NCBI GenBank assembly: GCA_021784975.1
Contig: JAJYGU010000026.1
Location: forward strand, 1-10,223
Direction of reading: 5' to 3'
Length of the DNA stretch: 10,223 bases
From: Planctomycetota bacterium
GTDB lineage: Bacteria; Planctomycetota; Planctomycetia; Pirellulales; Thermoguttaceae
Shown here: positions 1 through 4,952 of the stretch, piece after piece
Numbering within the stretch: the stretch's first letter is position 1
Layout of the letters: each line of letters opens with the position of its first letter
The notes under the pieces: generated by a model
The model's input: the letters and a program-made list of their open reading frames with translations, nothing else
Told to the model about the DNA's origin: nothing
Database searches by the model: none
Made by a program: the position numbers and the translations under genes

Positions 1-572
1 AACAGCAGCAAGGCCGTAACATAGCACACGGCCGTAGGATAGCGCCAGGGTTCGCGGATCTTGTCGAAGCGGAGATAGACGGCCGCGGCCGCCAGGTAGA
101 ACACCGCCGAAAGCGTGTTCTTCAGTTCGGTGATCCAGGCTACCGATTCGACTTCGATCGGGTGCAGGGCAAAAATCGCCGCTGCCAGGTAGGCGCCGGG
201 GACCCTGAGCGATCGCAGTATCCAGGCGACCAGCAAGGCGGCGGCGGCGTGCAGCAAGAGGTTCACCAGGTGATAGCCGAGGGGATCGTCGCCCCACAGC
301 TTGTGTTCCACCCAGAAGGCGGTGTGCAGCAGCGGGTAATATTGCTGGGTGGCGTCGAGGTCGAACCAGATGCGGTACAGCCCGGTCCACGATCGCAGGT
401 CGGGGCGGGTCACGTGGGCGTCGTCGTCCCAGAGGAATCCGCCCTGCCAGGCCGGCCGGTAGGCCAGGAAGACGGCTAGCACCAAGGCAAGGCCCAGGCA
501 CCACTCGCGCCAGTGGCGCAAAATACGACCGAAAAGATCTGTGGTTTCCCGCGATTCACCAGATGTCGCCAT
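1..572 (-). CDS. TMTC-like polytopic membrane protein, N-terminal fragment (runs off the left edge)
   Basis: This is the first 190 codons of a minus-strand gene that stays open to the left edge. The protein starts MATSGESRETTDLF. It has a hydrophobic segment at about residues 25-38, an acidic DDD motif at 49-51 (FLWDDDAH) in the first outside loop, QQYYPL at 76-81, a second hydrophobic stretch at 100-119, and HPIEVESVAW at 137-146, with a further membrane segment at about 153-167. The Asp pair, the Y-P-L segment and HP(I/V)xVESVAW are typical of TMTC-type proteins, which are GT-C-fold polyprenyl-phosphate-sugar O-glycosyltransferases that usually carry C-terminal TPR repeats. The TPR part would lie outside the window. 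The start is chosen because an AAGGAAA Shine-Dalgarno site lies 8 nt upstream. The likely role is protein O-glycosylation at the cytoplasmic membrane, but the substrate is unknown. The class is fairly secure and enzymatic activity is inferred. Confidence 0.8.
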   Translation of the reverse strand, partial: MATSGESRETTDLFGRILRHWREWCLGLALVLAVFLAYRPAWQGGFLWDDDAHVTRPDLRSWTGLYRIWFDLDATQQYYPLLHTAFWVEHKLWGDDPLGYHLVNLLLHAAAALLVAWILRSLRVPGAYLAAAIFALHPIEVESVAWITELKNTLSAVFYLAAAAVYLRFDKIREPWRYPTAVCYVTALLL

Positions 573-580
573 GAGCGGTC

Positions 581-587
581 TTTCCTT
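581..587 (-). promoter_or_regulatory. Ribosome binding site of the TMTC-like gene
   Basis: The minus strand reads AAGGAAA here, 8 nt before the ATG at 572-570. It fixes the start of the leftmost gene. It is one of the better Shine-Dalgarno matches in the window. Confidence 0.6.
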
Positions 588-723
588 GGGTGAGAAGGGC
601 GGAACAGAGGAGTGGCTGTCAATCGGGATAGATTCGCTTGCCCTTCCAAAGATGGGGGCTAGAAGACATGATAACACGAAACGTGGGCGTTGTCAGTCGC
701 ACGGCCGGCTTGTAGTCTGGCAG

Positions 724-744
724 GTCAGGCACGCCGTGCCCGAC
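724..744. repeat. Near-perfect 21-bp palindrome, REP-like or operator-like
   Basis: The sequence GTCAGGCACGCCGTGCCCGAC plus its complement is symmetric except at the centre and at one base in each arm. It lies in the 229-bp spacer between the secreted-protein gene and the TMTC-like gene, both on the minus strand. There is no T-run on the minus-strand side, so an intrinsic terminator is not supported. A dispersed REP-like palindrome or a protein-binding site are the alternatives. Confidence 0.5.
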
Positions 745-750
745 ATCTGT

Positions 751-768
751 GGCTAGCGGTTGGCGGTT
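751..768. repeat. Diverged copy of the GGCTAGTGGTTGG repeat
   Basis: GGCTAGCGGTTGGCGGTT here matches 16 of 18 bases of the sequence at 4884-4901 upstream of fliF. Both differences are T to C. It sits about 35 bp downstream of the stop of the secreted-protein gene (minus sense). This looks like a member of a short dispersed intergenic repeat family. Function unknown. Confidence 0.4.
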
Positions 769-801
769 CACAATCCATGGCCACTAGCGCGAATCGCTAC
801 G

Positions 802-3504
802 CTAGCGCTGAGTGAAGGCGGAAGATTGCAACGCTTGGATGGCCACATCGTCGATGCGTGCTTCCCCCAGGCCGGAGAGGGCGAAGATCACGCTCATCGT
901 GCCCGACTGCGCCGCCACCCGGTACATGGCGAACTGCCGCCAGCCGTTGGTCCGCTGGATCCGGTCGGCCAGGGCCTCGCCGGAGAGCGAGTCGATGATC
1001 AGCAGTCCGTCGACGTTTCCGACAATCGAAGCGGGTACGTTCACCCAGCCGTAGATGCACACCACCTGCCCGGCCTCTACCGGCACGGGCGGGGTGACGA
1101 AGATCAGCGGAGCTGCCTCCAACACGGCGGGCGGATGCTCCGGGTCTTCGGCGGCCGCCTTCAGCCGCAGGCCGAGCCGGCCGGAGTGGGCCGCCTCGGG
1201 TACCAGGTCGGCGGCGGTCTGCACGTTAGGCGTGCGACGTTGGAGGTACTGCCAGCCGGCGCGGAGCATGGTGTTGAGGTCTTCAAAATCGCCGCCGGCC
1301 AGCAGGTTAGGGCCGAAGCCGGAGACCTTGATTCGATCGCGGAACCGCCAGTGCAGCGGCAGCGTGTCGAAGCGGACCGCCGCCGGGCTGGTCACCGGCG
1401 ACTGCAACTCCTTGGTGGCCGCCTCCCAATAGGCGCGTTCGATCAGCCGCAAAGCGCGGCCGGACCGCTCCGCGCTCAAGGCGGCGCCGGCCCAGTCGCT
1501 GGCCGCCAGTTGACCGTCGCAGGTCTGCAGGCTGCGCTGGGCCGACTGTAGCCAGGCGGCCGATGGGCGGATCGGCGTGCGTGGGGCGAGTAAGACCGCT
1601 GCCGCCTGCACGCTTTGAAGGCGATAGGCGGCCAATTGGCGTTGCAGTTCGGCAGCGAGGCGGCCGGTCGACTCCGCCCGGCGGCGCACATCGTCGATCA
1701 CTTTCGGATCGTGGGCCAACAAGACCTGACTGGTCAGGCCGAATTCGTTGAGCGTTACCAGTTCGCCGCCGGCCCCGAAGCTGTGCAGCACCGGTTGCAC
1801 CCCGCCGGGTGTGATCTCATAGGCATTGTTCCCTTCCGGAACGCCGGGCACCCGCAACGAAAGTACGTTGGTGGCCGATTGCGGGGCCACGTACTGCGCT
1901 GCTGGGGCCAACCAGATCGGCAACAGCAGCCGGGCATGGGGAGTCAAGAGCATGGTGCCGCTGACTTCGGGCACGTTGCCCTCGGCGCCGGTGATAAAGC
2001 TCCCGGCCGCTGCCCAGGGCTCGAGCAGTTCGAGTTCCAGGTTCAACAGTTGCACCGCGGCCGCCCGCTGCCGGGTTTCCGGGTCGGGTGCGTCCAGCGG
2101 CGTATCGGAAAGAAACAACAGTCCGCGGGCTCCCGAAGCGATGGCCGTATACGCCAGGAGACGCATCTGCTCCGGCGCGACGGCCACGGGCGGCGGGGTG
2201 GCCGGCTCCAAGGCCGCCAATTGCCGGCGCAGGGCTTCGCTGGGCTGGGTTTGCACGGTGGCCCAGATCGACGTGCTCGCGCGGGCCAGCAGCAGTTGCT
2301 TGCGGAGCCATTGGCCGTAGTCGGCCAGATCCAGGCTCGTTCCCAACGGCCGCCGGTCCGCCAACAGCAAGTCGGTCACGCCGCTGAAGCCGTGAAGGTC
2401 GCTGGTGGGCCGGCAGATCAATGGACGCGGATCTCTCCGGTCGGCGACGCGGACCTGGTCGGCCCAGCGGCGGGTGGCCTCCAACTCGCTCGGAGCCAGG
2501 TTGCTCCCCAGGTTCCAGGCCAACACGCCGTCGAATTGCGAGCCGATGGCCGTCATCGGCAGCGGCGGCGGACCACCGGGCGAGTTCTCCGACGTCGGAT
2601 GCGGCGGCGGACACACCAGCCACAGCCCCAGCCGACGGGCCTCTTCAAGCTCCTCCCACGTCGGCAGACGCTCGAGCCACACCGCGTTGAAGCCCAGTCG
2701 CTTCAAGACTTCCCACGGCTCTCCCTGACGTTGCACGATACGTGGGAACATCGGGCGCCCGTCAATCCGCAGCTCGCCGCCCACCATACGGACTGCGGGC
2801 ATTCTCGGTTCCACGGCCTGCGCCGCGCCGGCAGCGGCGCTCCGATTTGCCATGTCCGCCCCGTTGGCCTGATGCCGAGTTTCGTCGACCGTCACAAACC
2901 CGGCCACCTCGACCTCTCCGATCCACACGTTGGTCACGCCCGGCCCTCCATAGACGTTCAGCAACAGTGTGTCCACGTAGGCTTCGCGACCATCGACCTG
3001 CGGGCCGAACTCCATGCGGAGCACGCGAATCTGCGCGTTCAGCCGGCGAACCAAGCCCTCAAACCGCAATTGCTGCCAGCCCCCCACCGCTGAGTAGGCG
3101 GGACCGGTAATGACCGTGGCCAGCGGGCGTCCGTTTCGGGCAGCGGCAGTACGCGGCAGGACAATTCGGGCGGCCAACTGCAACCCCTCTCGATCCGACT
3201 TAACCCACACGCTAGGGACTAGTTCTTCGTAGACCCGTGGCCGACCGATCTCGCGGCTGAAGTAGACACACGAGCCACCGTCAGCCTCCAATTGAAGCCA
3301 CTCGCAACCGCGCCCACCCGGCAAAACCCCTTGGATCCACTGATGCTGCCGGACCCGATAGCGAGCATCGCCTCCAGCATCACGCCAAGCCGCTTGAAGG
3401 CCATCCGGCCCGGCACGACTGGGTCCCTGTGCCCGCCCGACTGCCGCGACCGGGGCGGCCGTGAGCAGCAGCGCGGCAAGGCGTGTGATGGTGCGAGAGG
3501 ACAT
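802..3504 (-). CDS. Secreted multidomain protein with a degenerate glycosidase-like central region
   Basis: The product is 900 residues and I do not recognise a named family. Residues 1-26 look like a signal peptide (basic MSSRTITR, hydrophobic LAALLLTAAPVAAV, Ala/Gly-rich exit), so export across the inner membrane is likely. Residues about 40-205 resemble a carbohydrate-binding beta sandwich. A segment at about 243-500 opens with GGELRIDGRPMFPRIVQ and then VLKRLGFNAVWLERLPTWEELEEARRLGLWLVCPPP, which reads like the first strands of a clan GH-A (beta/alpha)8 barrel. At 327-336 the protein reads VLAWNLGSNL, where active members normally have Asn-Glu at the end of strand 4, so the acid/base Glu seems absent. 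Residues about 610-720 are helical. The last 160 residues (NLLAGGDFED through GEARIDDVAIQAL) look like a second CBM_4_9-type sandwich. No clear Shine-Dalgarno precedes the ATG. It may bind polysaccharide or cell surface rather than hydrolyse. The gene is secure; domain calls are by eye. Confidence 0.8.
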   Translation of the reverse strand: MSSRTITRLAALLLTAAPVAAVGRAQGPSRAGPDGLQAAWRDAGGDARYRVRQHQWIQGVLPGGRGCEWLQLEADGGSCVYFSREIGRPRVYEELVPSVWVKSDREGLQLAARIVLPRTAAARNGRPLATVITGPAYSAVGGWQQLRFEGLVRRLNAQIRVLRMEFGPQVDGREAYVDTLLLNVYGGPGVTNVWIGEVEVAGFVTVDETRHQANGADMANRSAAAGAAQAVEPRMPAVRMVGGELRIDGRPMFPRIVQRQGEPWEVLKRLGFNAVWLERLPTWEELEEARRLGLWLVCPPPHPTSENSPGGPPPLPMTAIGSQFDGVLAWNLGSNLAPSELEATRRWADQVRVADRRDPRPLICRPTSDLHGFSGVTDLLLADRRPLGTSLDLADYGQWLRKQLLLARASTSIWATVQTQPSEALRRQLAALEPATPPPVAVAPEQMRLLAYTAIASGARGLLFLSDTPLDAPDPETRQRAAAVQLLNLELELLEPWAAAGSFITGAEGNVPEVSGTMLLTPHARLLLPIWLAPAAQYVAPQSATNVLSLRVPGVPEGNNAYEITPGGVQPVLHSFGAGGELVTLNEFGLTSQVLLAHDPKVIDDVRRRAESTGRLAAELQRQLAAYRLQSVQAAAVLLAPRTPIRPSAAWLQSAQRSLQTCDGQLAASDWAGAALSAERSGRALRLIERAYWEAATKELQSPVTSPAAVRFDTLPLHWRFRDRIKVSGFGPNLLAGGDFEDLNTMLRAGWQYLQRRTPNVQTAADLVPEAAHSGRLGLRLKAAAEDPEHPPAVLEAAPLIFVTPPVPVEAGQVVCIYGWVNVPASIVGNVDGLLIIDSLSGEALADRIQRTNGWRQFAMYRVAAQSGTMSVIFALSGLGEARIDDVAIQALQSSAFTQR

Positions 3505-3508
3505 ACCA

Positions 3509-3563
3509 GGGATCGGAGTTCAGGGATTAGGGACCAGAGACCGGGGATCCGAGATCCGGGACT
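3509..3563. repeat. Low-complexity GGGATYNGAG/GGGACCAGAGA repeat tract
   Basis: About 55 bp made of degenerate units such as GGGATCGGAG, GGGATTAGGGACCAGAGACC and GGGATCCGAGATCCGGGAC. It abuts the ATG of the secreted-protein gene, occupying the place where its ribosome binding site and leader would be. The unit is diverged rather than exact. Slippage-derived intergenic filler is the simplest reading; a regulatory role is not shown. Confidence 0.45.
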
Positions 3564-3564
3564 C

Positions 3565-3593
3565 CGTGGGGCGTGAACGGCCCACGCCCCACG
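3565..3593 (+). terminator. Strong hairpin followed by TTTT, possible terminator or REP-like element
   Basis: CGTGGGGCGTG at 3565-3575 pairs perfectly with CACGCCCCACG at 3583-3593 across a 7-nt loop. TTTT follows at 3594-3597 on the plus strand. The shape is that of a weak intrinsic terminator for plus-strand transcripts, yet no plus-strand gene lies upstream. It could block antisense read-through from the left into the flagellar region, or form a structure in the 5' leader of the minus-strand gene. A dispersed palindromic repeat is an equal alternative. Confidence 0.5.
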
Positions 3594-3606
3594 TTTTCCG
3601 CTTCGT

Positions 3607-3624
3607 GGTGGCAAAAACGCCACC
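3607..3624. repeat. Small inverted repeat (6-bp stem, A-rich loop)
   Basis: GGTGGC at 3607-3612 pairs with GCCACC at 3619-3624 around the loop AAAAAC. It lies 13 bp after the larger hairpin, so the two form a tandem hairpin pair. No function can be assigned. Confidence 0.35.
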
Positions 3625-3700
3625 CCGGGCCAGGTTTCACCCCTTTGACGTAAATGGTGCTTCTATCAGGATTTGCGAATGGTTGCCAGATCAAACGTTG

Positions 3701-3721
3701 CGTTTCGTCATCGGGGAAACG
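3701..3721. promoter_or_regulatory. 21-bp dyad, candidate operator
   Basis: CGTTTC and GAAACG form perfect 6-bp half-sites separated by 9 nt. It is centred about 144 bp upstream of the ATG of the 94-aa protein. The half-site symmetry is like that of a dimeric regulator site, but a 6-bp dyad can occur by chance. Confidence 0.25.
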
Positions 3722-3752
3722 AAGGCAGAAATCGGGGCCGACTACGTAAGAT

Positions 3753-3773
3753 CTTAACAGCTAATAAGTTAAG
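3753..3773. promoter_or_regulatory. 21-bp AT-rich dyad, candidate operator
   Basis: CTTAAC and GTTAAG form perfect 6-bp half-sites separated by AGCTAATAA. The stretch is strikingly AT-rich in a GC-rich window and lies about 90 bp upstream of the first flagellar-side gene, where a promoter would be expected. It has the same arm and spacer lengths as the dyad at 3701-3721, but not the same sequence. Confidence 0.3.
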
Positions 3774-3843
3774 CGAGCGGCCTCGAGTCTGGGATAAGGC
3801 GGCATGCCAAGTGCTTCCTGGCTTCCCTCAACCACCTTGATCC

Positions 3844-3848
3844 GGGAG
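3844..3848 (+). promoter_or_regulatory. Ribosome binding site of the 94-aa coiled-coil gene
   Basis: GGGAG lies 6 nt before the ATG at 3855. It favours this start over an in-frame ATG at 3804, which has no such site and would add 17 residues of unlike composition. Confidence 0.6.
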
Positions 3849-3854
3849 ATCGCC

Positions 3855-4139
3855 ATGAGCCAGCCACCACGCCTAATGCACCCGTGCCGCGAGGGACTTT
3901 CTCAAGAAGTCGAGGAGTTGGTGCAGGCGGTCCGCCGCCTGCCTGAACCGCAACGCCGATTGATCGAGCCTTTTCTGACGCGTGTTGTCGACAGCAACCG
4001 TCGTCGCCGGCAGATCCTCTCCCTAGTGCAGGACGCCTTGGGCCAACTGCGGCTCGATATGAAGTATCTGGCGTTCGATCTGGAAGCGACCCGGAGGGAA
4101 CGCGACGATTTTCGTCGCAAACTGGAAGAGGCCACTTGA
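3855..4139 (+). CDS. Small coiled-coil protein upstream of the flagellar operon, function unknown
   Basis: The product is 94 residues, cytoplasmic by sequence, with no signal peptide or membrane segment. After a short Pro-rich start it is almost wholly helical: residues 15-45 (SQEVEELVQAVRRLPEPQRRLIEPFLTRV), a basic cluster NRRRRQ at 48-53, and a heptad-like stretch at 54-92 (ILSLVQDALGQLRLDMKYLAFDLEATRRERDDFRRKL). I do not recognise a named family. It has the look of a conserved small adaptor or regulator rather than a random ORF: there is a good RBS and a marked Leu/Arg/Glu helix pattern. It is the first plus-strand gene before the GHKL gene and fliF, but a 255-nt gap with its own candidate promoter follows, so it may form its own transcript. 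A role in flagellar control is only inferred from position. Confidence 0.65.
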   Translation: MSQPPRLMHPCREGLSQEVEELVQAVRRLPEPQRRLIEPFLTRVVDSNRRRRQILSLVQDALGQLRLDMKYLAFDLEATRRERDDFRRKLEEAT

Positions 4140-4177
4140 CTTGCACAAGGATCAGGCCGCTGGCGTGCAAACGTGCA

Positions 4178-4207
4178 TTGACACCCTGGCGCGTTTTCGG
4201 GTACAAA
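4178..4207 (+). promoter_or_regulatory. Candidate sigma-70-type promoter before the GHKL-fliF operon
   Basis: A perfect TTGACA at 4178-4183 is followed after 18 bp by TACAAA at 4202-4207, which has 4 of 6 matches to TATAAT. A transcript from about 4214 would carry a leader of roughly 180 nt before the ATG at 4395. The leader contains a T8 run at 4328-4335. The perfect -35 box is the main support; spacing is one above the optimum. Confidence 0.4.
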
Positions 4208-4380
4208 CCGCCCTCCTGAGAGTCCTTTTTACGTCGAGCCGGTGTAGTCGGACGGCCCGATCGCGTGGGCTTGCCGGCGTAGGCAGGTGCTTGCGACAGG
4301 CTGGCCGCTCGTAGCAGACACGAAATGTTTTTTTTAGCCGGCCGGCACCATACTGCTTGGGCACGTGGCCGGCGTCTCGC

Positions 4381-4386
4381 AAGGGG
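4381..4386 (+). promoter_or_regulatory. Ribosome binding site of the GHKL gene
   Basis: AAGGGG sits 8 nt before the ATG at 4395 and selects that start over an in-frame upstream GTG-type start at 4365. Confidence 0.55.
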
Positions 4387-4394
4387 TGATATCG

Positions 4395-4877
4395 ATGGCA
4401 CACACTAGCCGTCCGCAGCGGCGCACCTTTGATTTACGGGCATTGGTTATCGACATCTGCCGCTCGTTGAGCCGTCAGATGTCGTCGCCGAGCGTTGAGT
4501 TGGCGATTGACATTCCGCCCGAACAAACCATCACCGCCGATGGCGATATGCTTCGCCAGGCAGTGGCCAACCTGGTGATCCATGCCATCGACACCATGCC
4601 TCACGGTGGTTCGTTGGTGATCACTTCGTCCGCCGGTCCAAACACGGTGGACCTGGAGATCGCCGATTCCGGGCCGGGGCTGCCCGAGGTAATGCAGCAG
4701 CCACCCGCCGGCGAGCTATTCCAAACGTCGGCGGGCACGATTGATTTCGGCCTGGCCGTCGTTTGCCGGATTGCTCAACTCCACGGCGGCAGCGTGACGG
4801 CGGTGAACTGTCCCGAAGGCGGAGCGGCGTTTACGCTCTCGATCCCTCGGGCCATGGCGATGGAAAGGGCGGCGTAG
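4395..4877 (+). CDS. Stand-alone histidine-kinase-type GHKL ATPase domain, degenerate
   Basis: The product is 160 residues: only the catalytic ATP-binding part of a sensor histidine kinase, with no sensor, membrane segment, or DHp domain with phospho-acceptor His. Residues 12-58 give the kinase-like lead-in (FDLRALVIDICRSLSRQ, then ITADGDMLRQAVANL). The N box reads NLVIHAIDTM at 59-68, with His63 where the magnesium-binding Asn of NLxxNA is expected. The G1 box is intact (DSGPGL, 91-96). The G2 region reads GTIDFGLAVV at 114-123 instead of GTGLGLAIV, and the F box and ATP lid are shortened (ELFQTSA). The end, HGGSVTAVNCPEGGAAFTLSIP, is typical. By family knowledge these changes should weaken ATP binding or catalysis. 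It lies 75 bp before fliF and on the same strand, so co-transcription is likely. It may be a pseudokinase or binding partner of a chemotaxis/flagellar regulator. Confidence 0.75.
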   Translation: MAHTSRPQRRTFDLRALVIDICRSLSRQMSSPSVELAIDIPPEQTITADGDMLRQAVANLVIHAIDTMPHGGSLVITSSAGPNTVDLEIADSGPGLPEVMQQPPAGELFQTSAGTIDFGLAVVCRIAQLHGGSVTAVNCPEGGAAFTLSIPRAMAMERAA

Positions 4878-4913
4878 GTTAGTGGCTAGTGGTTGGTGGT
4901 TAGTGGCTAGTGG
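4877..4913. repeat. 16-bp direct repeat (period 21 bp) upstream of fliF
   Basis: GGTTAGTGGCTAGTGG occurs exactly at 4877-4892 and 4898-4913. Related GGTTGG and GGCTAG pieces extend the tract to about 4927. It fills the 75-bp gap between the GHKL stop and the fliF start, leaving no ordinary leader. A diverged relative lies at 751-768. It is probably a low-complexity dispersed repeat; the 21-bp period equals two helical turns, which a DNA-binding protein could read, but this is unproven. Confidence 0.6.
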
Positions 4914-4952
4914 CTAGCAGTTGGTAGTTGATCGGCGTTCGGGGTGGAGTGG

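Larger units (their letters stand above)
3505..3854. other. Divergent intergenic region (350 bp) with repeats and dyads
   Basis: This region separates the minus-strand secreted-protein gene from the plus-strand flagellar cluster, so promoters for both directions should lie here. From left to right it holds a degenerate GGGAT/GAGACC low-complexity repeat, an 11-bp perfect hairpin followed by TTTT, a 6-bp hairpin, two 21-bp dyads and the RBS of the 94-aa protein. I found no protein-coding gene in it. No promoter matches a standard consensus well. Confidence 0.6.

Noticed and set aside
1615..3093. Long plus-strand open frame (492 codons) opposite the secreted-protein gene
   Set aside because: It is an antisense shadow in GC-rich DNA: Gln/Arg/Gly/Pro-rich without domain features, while the minus strand has a signal peptide and a coherent domain order.
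3770..3797. Possible FliA (sigma-28) promoter, TAAG then TGGGATAA
   Set aside because: The spacing is one nt off and the -10 box matches only 5 of 8; not enough to call, though its place before the flagellar genes is suggestive.
4326..4345. T8 run as an intrinsic terminator
   Set aside because: No stable hairpin directly precedes the T-run on the plus strand; the GC-rich GCCGGCCGGC follows it instead.
4358..4374. Possible sigma-54 promoter (GGGCACG, GC 10 nt after GG)
   Set aside because: The -24 part fits but the -12 part reads CGGC rather than TTGC, and the start point would fall at the ribosome binding site of the GHKL gene.
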